Shown: positions 17,556 to 26,757 of the stretch, piece by piece
Position numbering within the stretch: position 1 is the first letter of the stretch
How the letters are laid out: each line of letters opens with the position of its first letter
From: Bradyrhizobium sp. JYMT SZCCT0180
Lineage (GTDB): Bacteria; Pseudomonadota; Alphaproteobacteria; Rhizobiales; Xanthobacteraceae
DNA: 64,000 nt
Assembly (NCBI RefSeq): GCF_018130165.1
Contig: NZ_JAFCLZ010000002.1
Location: 124,001-188,000 of the forward strand
Reading direction: 5' to 3'
Program-made: the position numbers and the translations under genes
The notes under the pieces: model-generated
Told to the model about the DNA's origin: nothing
Seen by the model: the letters and a program-made list of their open reading frames with translations, nothing else
Databases searched by the model: none

Positions 17556-18167
17556 TCAATACGGCGGCTCGTCATAGACGGGCTTGCCGTCGATCAGCAG
17601 GCGCTTGATCGCCGACTGGCCGGAAGGCGTCACGGCCGCGACTATCTCCAGCCGTGTCTTTTCGGTCGTCTCGATTTTCTTGCCCTCGCCCTGCGGCACG
17701 AAATAGCTCTCGAGCCCATATTTCACGAGCGCGGCGCGGATTCCGGGCTTGCAGACCCTGAGCCCCGCCTCGTTAGGCGGACAGACCGATCCCGCGCTCA
17801 CCGTGCCCAGAATGACGATATCGGCGCCGGACGCCGCCGGCCGCTCGGATGAGATCGCGACCGCCCGCGCCTTGCCGTTCTCGTCGGGCCGCAGGGTCAC
17901 GAATACTTTTCGTCCCCGTTTGAACTCACTCGTCGCGTCCTTTGGCAAGTCAACTGATGAGATTTTATAATCGAGAATGACGTAATCGCCGCGAAACAGG
18001 TCGCGCGGGTCGACGGGTACGATCTCGAGCCGGACTTCCTGGCCGTTTCGCAATATTTCCGCGCGTTGATAGACCATCGCGAGGATCAGTCCGCAGAGCA
18101 GCAGCGCGGCGAGGATGTAGCGCGGAAGCAGCGGCACGCGCCCGATCAGGCTGTCGACGGTACTCAT
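17556..18167 (-). CDS. GDYXXLXY domain-containing membrane-anchored protein
   Basis: The 203-residue protein has one N-terminal membrane segment (YILAALLLCGLILAMVY) and the hallmark motif GDYVILDY (GDYxxLxY) in PVDPRDLFRGDYVILDY. Function is unknown; the family nearly always sits next to DUF2157 or DUF4401 membrane proteins. Here its ATG overlaps the DUF2157 stop by one base (TGATG), so the two are translationally coupled. The rest of the protein is predicted extracytoplasmic, with one Cys pair (VCPPNEAGLRVC) that could form a disulfide. Confidence 0.9.
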   Translation of the reverse strand: MSTVDSLIGRVPLLPRYILAALLLCGLILAMVYQRAEILRNGQEVRLEIVPVDPRDLFRGDYVILDYKISSVDLPKDATSEFKRGRKVFVTLRPDENGKARAVAISSERPAASGADIVILGTVSAGSVCPPNEAGLRVCKPGIRAALVKYGLESYFVPQGEGKKIETTEKTRLEIVAAVTPSGQSAIKRLLIDGKPVYDEPPY

Positions 18168-19453
18168 CAGGCCGCACTCCCCGAGGGTTGCTCATTGGCA
18201 CCTCTAGACCAGCTTGCGAGTTTGCGCGCCCCCAGGGCGAGGCCCAGCAGCACGACGCCGGCAGCAAGGAAGAACAACGACTGGTCGAGCAACGTGCCGA
18301 CCGTGCGCCAGAGCAGGATCAATATCGAAACGCCGAACACCGCGTAGCCGACGATGACAAATGTCCGCAAGCCGACGAGAAGGCCGCCTGCGATCAAGGC
18401 CACCGCGCTGACGAGCACGGCGATGGGAATCAGCACCCGGCTCGGAATGGCGGGGCCGCCCGCCAGCATCAGCGGAATCGTCAAGCCAATGGCGCAGGCC
18501 GCGATGATCACAAGCCGCCCCTTGTCCCTGTCCCGCGCAAGCACCGCGAGGGCCGCGAGCGCGAGCACCGCCGCGACAAAACCAAGGCCGACATGCGCAT
18601 CGATGGCGTGCGCGAAGCGGACATATTTTTCCAGAACGAGCTCGATTTCAAAGCAGAGCAGCACGCCGAAGGCCCAGCCGCCCCATGGCAACAGCGCCCG
18701 GAACTCGGCGGGCCAGTCCCGGTCCAGCGCCAGCAGGCCGATCGCGATGTAGGCTACCGAGAACGCAATGCCGCCATGGATCAGCCGATCCGCCGGCGAC
18801 CATATCGTTGCGGCCAGCCAGAGGCCCAGCGCCAGAACGGCCGCGTGCGCCACCAGGCGGTTTTCGCGGCCCAGCGCCAACGCAAATGCCGGAACGAACA
18901 GCAGGAAAAACGGCCAATGGATTTCGCGCCATTCCGCGTCGTCGAACCTTCCGAGCGTCCAGGCCGCCATCGCCGCAAAGCCAATCACCAGCGGACCGCT
19001 CTTGCCCGTCAGCGCGGCCGCGATCACTGCGCCGATCGCCACCAGCATCGCGCCAGCCGGCCAATCTCCCGGCAGATGATACATCTGGCCGACCAGCGCC
19101 ACGCCCGCGCCAAAGCACAGCGTGGCGAATGTCACGGCGGCATCGGCGCCCCAGGGGATCGCGCGCCGGCCGAGCAGAAGGGCGATCGGGAAACAGGCCG
19201 CAATCAGCGTGAGGATGCCGACCAGCCTGACCAGGCGTGGAATCTCCTGCCAGTTCGCGGCAACAAAGGCGCTGACGCTGGCGGCCAGCATCAAGGCGCC
19301 AAGCATCGCGAAGATGGCGGGCAGGCGCGAGGTCGCCTCTTCGCCAAATCGCGCCTTGCGGATGGAATGGGCCGCGTCGCCCGAGATCACGCCGTCTGCG
19401 ACCCATTTGACCAGGTCCGCCTCAAGGCGCTGCCGATATCCCCGTTCAAACAA
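18167..19453 (-). CDS. DUF2157 domain integral membrane protein
   Basis: This is a 428-residue protein. The soluble N-terminus (MFERGYRQRLEADLVKWVADGVI) is the DUF2157 start, followed by about 12 hydrophobic helices. FVAANWQEIPRLVRL is the conserved W-x-x-I-P element before the second helix. Function is unknown. It is cotranscribed with the overlapping GDYXXLXY gene and probably forms a complex with it. No transporter motif is recognised. Confidence 0.88.
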   Translation of the reverse strand: MFERGYRQRLEADLVKWVADGVISGDAAHSIRKARFGEEATSRLPAIFAMLGALMLAASVSAFVAANWQEIPRLVRLVGILTLIAACFPIALLLGRRAIPWGADAAVTFATLCFGAGVALVGQMYHLPGDWPAGAMLVAIGAVIAAALTGKSGPLVIGFAAMAAWTLGRFDDAEWREIHWPFFLLFVPAFALALGRENRLVAHAAVLALGLWLAATIWSPADRLIHGGIAFSVAYIAIGLLALDRDWPAEFRALLPWGGWAFGVLLCFEIELVLEKYVRFAHAIDAHVGLGFVAAVLALAALAVLARDRDKGRLVIIAACAIGLTIPLMLAGGPAIPSRVLIPIAVLVSAVALIAGGLLVGLRTFVIVGYAVFGVSILILLWRTVGTLLDQSLFFLAAGVVLLGLALGARKLASWSRGANEQPSGSAA

Positions 19454-19592
19454 TTGCCACCCTCGCTTGCGTCACGACGATCCTTGCGGCGCCGCATAAC
19501 ACGGCGCTGCCATCCTTGGTATCCGAAGATGGCACATAGGTTCGGCAGAGCAGGAAAGAAGGCGGCAAGGCCCAGCGCCTCGCACGGTTCTC

Positions 19593-21059
19593 CTAACGGC
19601 ATTCCCTGTTGGCCCGGTCAAGCGCTTGCGCAAAGCCCTTGAGCGAATAGGAATCATTCTTCGCCGACCCTTCCGCGGTGCGTCCCTTCAACGCGATCTC
19701 CGTGCCGACGCGCATGGCACCGACGAGGCGGGATTCGTCGGAGAGATTCTTGATCCAATAGCTGTTGCCCTGTCCGTACATCGCGTAGCTTTCACTACCG
19801 ACCTCCAGCGTAGAGGGGTCGGACCCACCCATCACCTTATAGTCCGTGAGAATTGAGACCTCATTGACGACTTTGTCGTTGGGGCGGGTCGTCACCATTG
19901 CGTAGGCCTTGCCCCCGGATCTGGCTTTCGGCGAAGCCGTCAGGGCAAAACAGATGCGCGAGCCTCTCGCCGTCGCCGTGTACGCGCTCCAATGATCAAA
20001 CCTCCCCAGTAATTTTGCGTCGGCTGCTATCGCGGGCAAAGCCGCTTCCTGAGCTTGCGAGGGCTTTCCGGATGCTGGAGGGGGCGTGATCGCGGCGATC
20101 TGGTCTTTTTTCAATTCCTCCAGACGGGCGCGCGCCATGCTGCCATACACGGTGCCTCCAAACTGCCGGATGAAGTCGGACAGCACGGCCTGACTGGTGG
20201 TGTCCCTGGTCAAGCTCCAGGCCCGCGCTGCTTCGTTTGCCTTGTCGACCTGCGCCGGCGCAGCCGCCGACGGCGCACCGGTCTTCGGCGAAGTGAAATA
20301 GAAACTTCCGTCGATCGGCGAGGATGACACCCACGGCAGTTGGGCGCCCGCGGTGGCGCGTTTGACGCTTATTCCCACCTCGTTGAAGGTCTGGAAGATG
20401 TCGAGGCCCGGCTTCCGCATCGTTGTCGCCAGCGCCTTGGTGAACGGGCTGTTGCCATCGTTACCATCGAGCGCAACGTTGCCGGGCTGCGTTGCAAAGG
20501 AGATCATGGTGCCTTCCGGCGCGTCGATCCGGCCAAGGCCTCTGGACGCAGCGCGCAAGCCGCGGCCACCGAAGGGGTTGTTTCGGCAGGCATCCAGGAT
20601 GACGAGATTGAGCTTGGTCCCCGATCCTTCCATCTGCCGGAGCACCAAACCGACATCGACCATCTGGAAATCGACGTCGGACTCCTTGATGAGGTTCGCA
20701 TCGACGGGAATGAGATAGTTCGAATTGCGCAGCTGGACGCCATGACCCGCAAAGTAGAACAGCGCGACCTCGGCGCCCATCAGCTGATTGCCGAAACTTT
20801 GCACCGCCCGGTCGAGCGAGGCCTTGTCGAGGTCGACCTGGGCAGCACCGCCGGTCAGGGTGAAGCCGAGCGCACGCAGCGTGTCGGCGATCAATCTCGC
20901 GTCGTTCTTCGGGTTATCGAGGTGAGAGACATTCTTGTAGGCCGAGTTTCCGACGACGAGCGCAATGCGCTTTTGCGCGTGTGCCGTCCCGGAAAACCCC
21001 GCGGCCATGATTGAAATTGCAAAAATCAGCTTTGCGAGGAACCTGGTCCAGTTTCCCAT
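19593..21059 (-). CDS. Secreted caspase-like peptidase (C14) fused to an IalB-type domain
   Basis: The 488-residue precursor has a signal peptide (LIFAISIMAAGFSGTAHAQ). The peptidase C14 domain follows at about 30-260, with the catalytic dyad seen as His106 in YFAGHGVQL and Cys158 in LDACRNNPF. A linker with a short helical repeat (281-320) leads to residues 350-488. These resemble the invasion-associated locus B family: FDHWSAYTA, CFALTASPKA, VSILTDYKVM, YSLKGFAQALD. Specificity of bacterial caspase homologues is usually Arg/Lys or Asp; it cannot be read here. The start at ATG 21059, after GAGGG, places the signal peptide correctly. It is the first gene of the minus-strand run with DUF2157, GDYXXLXY and DUF2235. 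Confidence 0.85.
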   Translation of the reverse strand: MGNWTRFLAKLIFAISIMAAGFSGTAHAQKRIALVVGNSAYKNVSHLDNPKNDARLIADTLRALGFTLTGGAAQVDLDKASLDRAVQSFGNQLMGAEVALFYFAGHGVQLRNSNYLIPVDANLIKESDVDFQMVDVGLVLRQMEGSGTKLNLVILDACRNNPFGGRGLRAASRGLGRIDAPEGTMISFATQPGNVALDGNDGNSPFTKALATTMRKPGLDIFQTFNEVGISVKRATAGAQLPWVSSSPIDGSFYFTSPKTGAPSAAAPAQVDKANEAARAWSLTRDTTSQAVLSDFIRQFGGTVYGSMARARLEELKKDQIAAITPPPASGKPSQAQEAALPAIAADAKLLGRFDHWSAYTATARGSRICFALTASPKARSGGKAYAMVTTRPNDKVVNEVSILTDYKVMGGSDPSTLEVGSESYAMYGQGNSYWIKNLSDESRLVGAMRVGTEIALKGRTAEGSAKNDSYSLKGFAQALDRANRECR

Positions 21060-21428
21060 GGCGATGCCCTCATCGTATTTTTCAGCAAGGGGTCGCGTTC
21101 GCAAAATTACCCAATAGTTTCCAAAGCGTCATTCCGTCCTAATCACGTCAGAATAGCGTGAAGCATGGTTGGTTGGAATGGCCTGCAGCTGCGTCAGTCA
21201 TCTTGGCCCATTCCAACCCGGACTGTTGGACTGACCGCCTTGCGCGCGTAACGGCGTCGCGAACGATGACCAGCATGATTCCTGGTCGACGCCGACTGGC
21301 CTTCCGCTTTTGGCTGATCTGGTTGCTGGCACCGATTGGTGCGGGGCAACGTCCCCGGAAAATACCCGAGAATGTCCCCGAACGAATTCGGACGGCTCCG
21401 CACTTTCCGTTGTGTCATTGGAAAATCT
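21060..21428. other. 369-nt gap between the caspase-like gene and tRNA-Gly
   Basis: No convincing coding frame is present. The gap contains the upstream region of the caspase-like gene and the sequence downstream of the tRNA on the minus strand. No obvious integrase or attachment-site duplicate is seen next to the tRNA. Confidence 0.5.
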
Positions 21429-21503
<75 letters not shown>

Positions 21504-21962
21504 ATCCGAGATGTCGGCGATCGCTCGCCGGCAACGGCAGAGCTATGCCAAATGCAGGCCGTGAATGCAACAGTGCGAACGCGGCCGAAGCCACCGGGAT
21601 AGCCCGATTTTCTTAATTTATTGGCGAGAATCGGTCCGAAACGGCGCCCAAACCGCGGTAATCGGTTCCCCGATCTCCCCAGCGCGAATTCCCTGGTCAA
21701 ATTGTCGGGAATCCCGGCGATTCGTCACTTCCGCCCGGATGCCCCCGATCCGCCCTCCCGGTCAATTCGTCGCGCCGGCTGGACACGTGATGGGCAGGCC
21801 GCCCGTCGTTCGGGGCGGCACGCCGCGGCCGGGCCCGATTGAATTTTGTGACCAAGCCGCCATCTAGCGGATGAGAACTTCGCGCCCTTCCGTGCTAGAA
21901 GGGCGCCATTCTCTGGGACAGCTTTCGAGACCAATTCTCAAGACATCAGGCGAGGATACATC
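21504..21962. other. 459-nt gap between tRNA-Gly and cnoX
   Basis: No gene is supported. It contains one copy of the hairpin-forming 17-mer CGGCGATCGCTCGCCGG (21515-21531), shared with terminators at 38.6 kb and 41.3 kb, and the unresolved promoters of the tRNA and cnoX. Confidence 0.5.
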
Positions 21963-22886
21963 GTGACGATAATTGAGCAGGGCGGCGGCCCCGCGCCGCA
22001 GGCCGTACCCGATCTGATCAAGGACACCACCACCCAGACCTTCGTGAAGGACGTCATCGAGGAATCGAAGCGCCAGCCGGTGCTGATCGACTTCTGGGCG
22101 GAGTGGTGCGGTCCGTGCCGTCAGTTGACGCCGATCATCGAAAAGGCCGTCCGCGCCGCCAAGGGCAAGGTCAAGCTGGTCAAGATGAACATCGACCAGC
22201 ATCCGCAGATCCCCGGCCAGATGGGAATCCAGTCGATCCCGGCCGTGATCGCCTTCGTCAACGGCCAGCCCGCCGATGGCTTCATGGGCGCGGTGCCGGA
22301 GAGCCAGGTCACCGCCTTCATCGACAAGCTCACCAAGGGCATGGCCGCACCGGGCGAACCGAACATTGCCGAAATTCTGCAGGAGGCCGAAGCCGTGCTG
22401 GCGGAAGGCGATGCGGCCGCCGCGGCGCAGATCTATGCCGAGGTGCTGTCGATCGATTCCACCAATATCGCCGCGTTGGCGGGTCTCGCGAAATGCTACG
22501 TGACGACCGGTGCCATCGAGCAGGCCAAGCAGACCATCGCGATGGTGCCGGAATCCAAACGCAATGACGCCGCCGTCAAGGCCGTGCAGGTCTCGATCGA
22601 TCTCGCCGAACAGGCGCAATCGGTCGGCCCGGTCACCGAGCTGGAACAGAAAGTCGCCGCAAACCCGCTTGATCATCAGGCCCGATTCGATCTGGCAACC
22701 GCGCTCAACGCCCAAGGCAACCGTGCCGAAGCGACCAATCAGCTGCTCGAAATCGTCAAGCGGGACCGCAAGTGGAACGAGGATGGCGCGCGCAAGCAGC
22801 TGGTGCAGTTCTTCGAAGCGTGGGGCGGCGCCGATGAAGCGACCGTGGATGGACGCAGGCGGCTGTCGACGATCCTGTTCTCGTGA
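21963..22886 (+). CDS. cnoX: Thioredoxin-TPR co-chaperone CnoX (YbbN-like)
   Basis: This is a 307-residue cytoplasmic protein. The N-terminal thioredoxin domain has an intact active site WCGPC (residues 48-52) and the cis-Pro loop GIQSIPAVIAF. The C-terminal half is built of TPR-like helices (LQEAEAVLAEGDAAAAAQIY, LAGLAKCYVTTGAIEQAKQTI, RFDLATALNAQGNRAEA). This is the architecture of the chaperedoxin CnoX, which holds unfolding clients and protects them from oxidation. In alphaproteobacteria the dithiol is kept, unlike E. coli. The start is GTG 21963 after GAGGA. The LON-domain gene follows 89 nt later, a common neighbour. Confidence 0.93.
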   Translation: MTIIEQGGGPAPQAVPDLIKDTTTQTFVKDVIEESKRQPVLIDFWAEWCGPCRQLTPIIEKAVRAAKGKVKLVKMNIDQHPQIPGQMGIQSIPAVIAFVNGQPADGFMGAVPESQVTAFIDKLTKGMAAPGEPNIAEILQEAEAVLAEGDAAAAAQIYAEVLSIDSTNIAALAGLAKCYVTTGAIEQAKQTIAMVPESKRNDAAVKAVQVSIDLAEQAQSVGPVTELEQKVAANPLDHQARFDLATALNAQGNRAEATNQLLEIVKRDRKWNEDGARKQLVQFFEAWGGADEATVDGRRRLSTILFS

Positions 22887-22975
22887 GTTGTGTATTCCGC
22901 AACCGTGGACACCGGTTCTGGATTAAGAATACGCACAAGACATAGACCTCTCATGCAGTAGAGCCGGGGCCGCAG

Positions 22976-23653
22976 ATGCCGATCAATGCCGAATACCGCG
23001 GACCCGGCGAGCTTCCCGAAATCATTCCGGTGTTTCCGCTGCCGGGTGCACTGCTGCTGCCGCGCGGCCAGATGCCGCTCAACATCTTCGAGCCGCGCTA
23101 CCTTGCGATGGTCGACGATAGCTTACGCGACGGCCACCGCCTGATCGGGATGATCCAGCCGGATATTTCCCACAGCAAGGACGAGAACCGGCCGATGCTG
23201 TTCAAGGTCGGCTGCGTCGGCCGCATCACCCAGCTCGCCGAATCCGGCGACGGCCGCTACATCCTCGAACTCACCGGCGTCTCGCGCTTTCGGGTGGTCG
23301 AAGAGCTGACGGTGCTGACCGCGTACCGGCAATGCAAGGTGGATTTCTTCCCCTTCGTTGACGACTTCACCGCGCGCAAGGGCGAAGAAGCCGTCGACCG
23401 CGAGGCGCTGCTCGAGGTGCTGACCGATTTTCTCAACGCCAACAATTTGAAAGTGGATTGGGAAGGCATCGAGAGCGCGCCCAACGAGGCGCTGGTCAAT
23501 GCGCTGGCGATGATGTCGCCCTATGGCCCCGCCGAAAAGCAGGCGATGCTGGAAGCGCCCGATTTGAAGACGCGCGCGGAAATCCTGATCGCGGTGACAG
23601 AGATGGACCTCGCCAAGAAGCGCACCAGCGGCGGCGATACGGGGCTGCAGTAA
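22976..23653 (+). CDS. LON peptidase substrate-binding (N-terminal) domain protein
   Basis: The 225-residue protein is made of only the LON_substr_bdg domain: IIPVFPLPGALLLPRGQMPLNIFEPRYLAMVDD is the classic opening. The conserved VGCVGRI, then the GRYILELTGVSRFRVVEE segment, follow. There is no ATPase or protease domain. The role is unknown; it may bind proteins as Lon's N-domain does. It lies just after cnoX and is probably cotranscribed. Confidence 0.92.
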   Translation: MPINAEYRGPGELPEIIPVFPLPGALLLPRGQMPLNIFEPRYLAMVDDSLRDGHRLIGMIQPDISHSKDENRPMLFKVGCVGRITQLAESGDGRYILELTGVSRFRVVEELTVLTAYRQCKVDFFPFVDDFTARKGEEAVDREALLEVLTDFLNANNLKVDWEGIESAPNEALVNALAMMSPYGPAEKQAMLEAPDLKTRAEILIAVTEMDLAKKRTSGGDTGLQ

Positions 23654-23664
23654 GCCCGCGCCGG

Positions 23665-26163
23665 CTACGCCGCGTTCGCGGCTGCCTTGGCCCGCGAGCG
23701 CACCATTTTCGCAACTTCGGCGCTCGTTACCGGCGGACTGAAGTAATAGCCTTGCGATTCGACGCAGGCCTCTCCGCGGAGGATGTCCCATTGTTCCTGG
23801 GTTTCCACGCCTTCGGCCGTGGTGGTCTTGCCGAGGCTTACGGCAAATCGAACCACCGCACGCGCGATGACGCGCGACTCTTCCTGCGGGCTGGTCAGCT
23901 CGCTGACGAAGCTGCGGTCGATCTTGATCTTGTCGAACGAGAACTTTTGCAAGAAGCTCAGCGATGAGTAGCCCGTGCCGAAATCATCCAGGGCAACTCG
24001 CACGCCCAGTTCGTGCAGCTGGCCGAGCGCAGCGAACACCGCTTCGCTGTCGTGCATGATGGCCGTTTCGGTCACCTCGAGCTCAAGTCTTGGTGGCGCA
24101 ATTCCCGAACTCGCCAGGGCGCTGACAATGACCCGAACCAGATCCTTGCTTCTGAATTGAGCCGGAGACAGATTTATCGCGATCTTGAGATGGGCCGGCC
24201 ATTTTGCCGCCTCCGCGCACGCCGTCCGCAGCACCCACTCTCCGATCGGCACGATCAAGCCGGTTTCTTCCGCCAGCGGGATAAAGTCGCCGGGCATCAC
24301 CCAGCCGCGCTGGGGATGATGCCAACGCAGCAACGCCTCAAAGCCGCCGATCTTGCCGCTCTGGAAATTGACGATCGGCTGGTAGCGCAGTTCGAACTCA
24401 TTGTTGGCAATCGCGCTGCGCATATCCCGTTCGAGGTTGCGGCGCGCATGCATGAGTTCGTCGAGTTCCGGCTCGAAGAAGCGGAACGAACCGCGCCCGC
24501 CATTCTTGGCGGAGTACAAAGCGAGGTCCGCTTTCTTGAGAATTTCATCGGAATCGGTTCCGTCGCGTGGCGCGACGGCAATGCCGATGCTGGTTCCGAC
24601 GGTGACCCGGTGATCGCCAAGATCGAAAGGTTCGCACAGCGCGGCCTTGATACGTTCGGCGAGCGCCACGGCTTCCACCAGCGGATTTTCCACGCACTCA
24701 ATGACGGCGAACTCGTCGCCGCCCAGCCGCGCGACCATCGCCGTTTCCCTGACGCACGCCAGCAGCCGCGCGGCAACGGCTTGCAACAGCGCGTCTCCCG
24801 TGGGGTGCCCCAGCGTGTCGTTGACCTCCTTGAAGCGGTCAAGATCAAGCATGAGCACCGCGAGATCGGCGCCACCCCTGCGCGTGATGGAAAGGGCGAG
24901 CTCCAATCGCTTCCTCAAGAGGACGCGATTTGGCAGATCGGTCAGCGCGTCATGATGGGCCATATGCGTGATCTTGGCCTCGGACCTGCGCTGCTCGGTG
25001 ACGTCCTGGTGCGTCGCCACCCAGCCACCGCCGGACATCGGTTGCCTCGTAACGCAGATCAATCGACCATCGGCTAGCTCGTCGACACGGCTTGCCGGGA
25101 CGTTGGATGGCAGCGCATTCAGGGCCGACATCACCTTTGCGGCGCTGTCATTGGTGCCGGCCTTGAGGATGCCGTTGCTGATGCGATGCTCGATGATTTC
25201 CCGGTGTGATGTTCCCGCCCGCAACAGTTCCGGCGGCAGCTGATACATTTTGGCGTAACGATCGTTGCAGACGACAAGCCGCTTCTCCGCATCGAACATG
25301 CAGAGGCCCTCGCCCATGTTATTGATCGCCGAATCCAGCCTGAGCTTCTGCTCCTGCAGTTCCCTTTGCGAGCCTTCGACCTGTTGCCGCGCGAGCGATA
25401 GCTGATCGATGATTTCCTCGAACTTGCGCGTCCGGTTGGCGAGGCGGCGATCCGCCAGCACGCCGACCAGGCTCATCCCGAGCACCGTCAGTGCCACGCC
25501 CGCAATCGCCACGGCGAGGAAGGCGGGGGAAAGTGACATCTCGTCAGGTGCCCGCGTCGGATCGGGGACAATCTCCACCGCGCCCATTGCCGTGAAATGA
25601 TGCGAGACAATTGCGAGCGTCAGGAAAACCGCCGCGACAAATGTTCCCCACAAATCCTTGTAGCGGACCGCGAACGCGAGCGCCGCATAACCGAACGCCA
25701 TGCCGACAAGGATGGAGGCGAACACGAGATCGAGCGACCAGGTGACCCGGCCCGGGACTTCGAGCGCCCACATGCCGAGATAGTGCATGCTGGCAATGCC
25801 CGCGCCGATGATTCCGCCTCCGATGGGCGCTCGCCACCGGCCGGGCGCATTGGCGGAGAAACCGAACCCGCCGGAAGTCAGTATCATTGCCACGGCGAGC
25901 GACAGTGCCGTCAAGGCCACGCCGTATCCGGTCGCAACGCCGGGCTCGTAGGCGAGCATCGCGATGAAGTGCGTCGCCCAGATCCCGTACCCGATCGCGG
26001 CGCCCGCAATTGCAATCCAGATCAGCCGCGTCCTCGATTGCGACGAGATCGCGCGATGAAAAATATGGATGGCGACGACGCTTGCAACGAAGCAAACGAG
26101 GCCGGCGAGGAGAACAAATCGCCAGTCGTGTTCGACCGTAAGGCAGCTAAGAACGCGGAACAT
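23665..26163 (-). CDS. MHYT-PAS-GGDEF-EAL c-di-GMP signalling protein
   Basis: This is an 832-residue inner-membrane protein. The N-terminal sensor has seven hydrophobic helices and three MHYT-type motifs (ATHFIAM, SMHYLGM, SHHFTAM), thought to bind copper and sense O2, CO or NO. A coiled coil and PAS-like segment (NNMGEGLCMFDAEKRLVVCNDRYAKMY) follow. The GGDEF motif is intact near residue 480 (RLGGDEF). The EAL domain has EALLRWH near residue 609, plus DDFGTGYSSL and KIDRSFV, so both cyclase and phosphodiesterase activity are possible. The start at 26163 matches the usual MFRVLSCLTVEHDWR opening. It is convergent with the LON-domain gene, with 11 nt between stops. Confidence 0.95.
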   Translation of the reverse strand: MFRVLSCLTVEHDWRFVLLAGLVCFVASVVAIHIFHRAISSQSRTRLIWIAIAGAAIGYGIWATHFIAMLAYEPGVATGYGVALTALSLAVAMILTSGGFGFSANAPGRWRAPIGGGIIGAGIASMHYLGMWALEVPGRVTWSLDLVFASILVGMAFGYAALAFAVRYKDLWGTFVAAVFLTLAIVSHHFTAMGAVEIVPDPTRAPDEMSLSPAFLAVAIAGVALTVLGMSLVGVLADRRLANRTRKFEEIIDQLSLARQQVEGSQRELQEQKLRLDSAINNMGEGLCMFDAEKRLVVCNDRYAKMYQLPPELLRAGTSHREIIEHRISNGILKAGTNDSAAKVMSALNALPSNVPASRVDELADGRLICVTRQPMSGGGWVATHQDVTEQRRSEAKITHMAHHDALTDLPNRVLLRKRLELALSITRRGGADLAVLMLDLDRFKEVNDTLGHPTGDALLQAVAARLLACVRETAMVARLGGDEFAVIECVENPLVEAVALAERIKAALCEPFDLGDHRVTVGTSIGIAVAPRDGTDSDEILKKADLALYSAKNGGRGSFRFFEPELDELMHARRNLERDMRSAIANNEFELRYQPIVNFQSGKIGGFEALLRWHHPQRGWVMPGDFIPLAEETGLIVPIGEWVLRTACAEAAKWPAHLKIAINLSPAQFRSKDLVRVIVSALASSGIAPPRLELEVTETAIMHDSEAVFAALGQLHELGVRVALDDFGTGYSSLSFLQKFSFDKIKIDRSFVSELTSPQEESRVIARAVVRFAVSLGKTTTAEGVETQEQWDILRGEACVESQGYYFSPPVTSAEVAKMVRSRAKAAANAA

Positions 26164-26492
26164 GTCATTCGGCCATGGTTGTACCTCACCATGGTTACCC
26201 GCGCTGGCTATTCGACTCCTTAATTTTCTTGCAGCTTCCGAGGGCGTAGTTATCCGCACGTAAAGAGCGAATGTATAATGGTTGAATACATCAGGGATTC
26301 TACGGAAAACCTCGATCTATCTGCCCGTTAGTGGGCATTTGATCGATTGAATCGCGCGATCCGGAACCGCGCGCGGGACTACTTGTCGCGCAGCGAAATG
26401 GAACTCGCGACGATGCGCATCCGTAGCGGTACGGAGCTTGCCCCGTAGTGATACGGAGCTGCGGTGATTGGCCCTGGATGCGTTCGCTGCGA
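26164..26492. other. 329-nt upstream region of the MHYT-GGDEF-EAL gene
   Basis: No coding frame is supported. An imperfect direct repeat of about 20 bases (CCGTAGCGGTACGGAGCTTG, then CCGTAGTGATACGGAGCTGC) lies at about 26419-26464. It could be a regulator site, or part of the decay zone next to the enoyl-CoA hydratase remnant. Confidence 0.4.
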
Positions 26493-26738
26493 TCAGGGTG
26501 GACTCCCGGTCGGTATTAACGGGTTGCTGAAATTCGGCAGGCGCTTTTCAAGATTTGCCCGCACCGCTTCCACTTGATTGGCGCTGCCGAGCAACGCCTT
26601 CCGCTCGCAGGTTTCGGCGGTGAGTGCCGCTTCGGCGTCGCGCGCGACGGCTTGATGGAGCCGCCGCTTGGCGGCGCGGACCGCGTGCGGGCTGAGTGAT
26701 GCGATCTCGCGCGCCGTGGCCAGGGCCGCCGTCCGCAA
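26493..26738 (-). pseudogene. Enoyl-CoA hydratase/isomerase remnant (C-terminal third)
   Basis: The roughly 80 codons translate to ATAREIASLSPHAVRAAKRR and, further on, ALTAETCERKALLGSANQVE followed by VRANLEKRLPNF. These are the C-terminal helices of crotonase-fold enoyl-CoA hydratases. The N-terminal two-thirds, with the oxyanion-hole motifs, is absent. Sequence upstream in the same frame is unrelated and overlaps the end of the small membrane-protein gene. I read it as a truncated gene, not a functional short protein. Confidence 0.7.
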
Positions 26739-26757
26739 GGTCGGCGCAGGAAGGTGC

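Noticed and set aside
18188..19642. Plus-strand frame of 484 codons over DUF2157
   Set aside because: It is rich in Arg, Gln and His without structure; the minus strand encodes a clear membrane protein.
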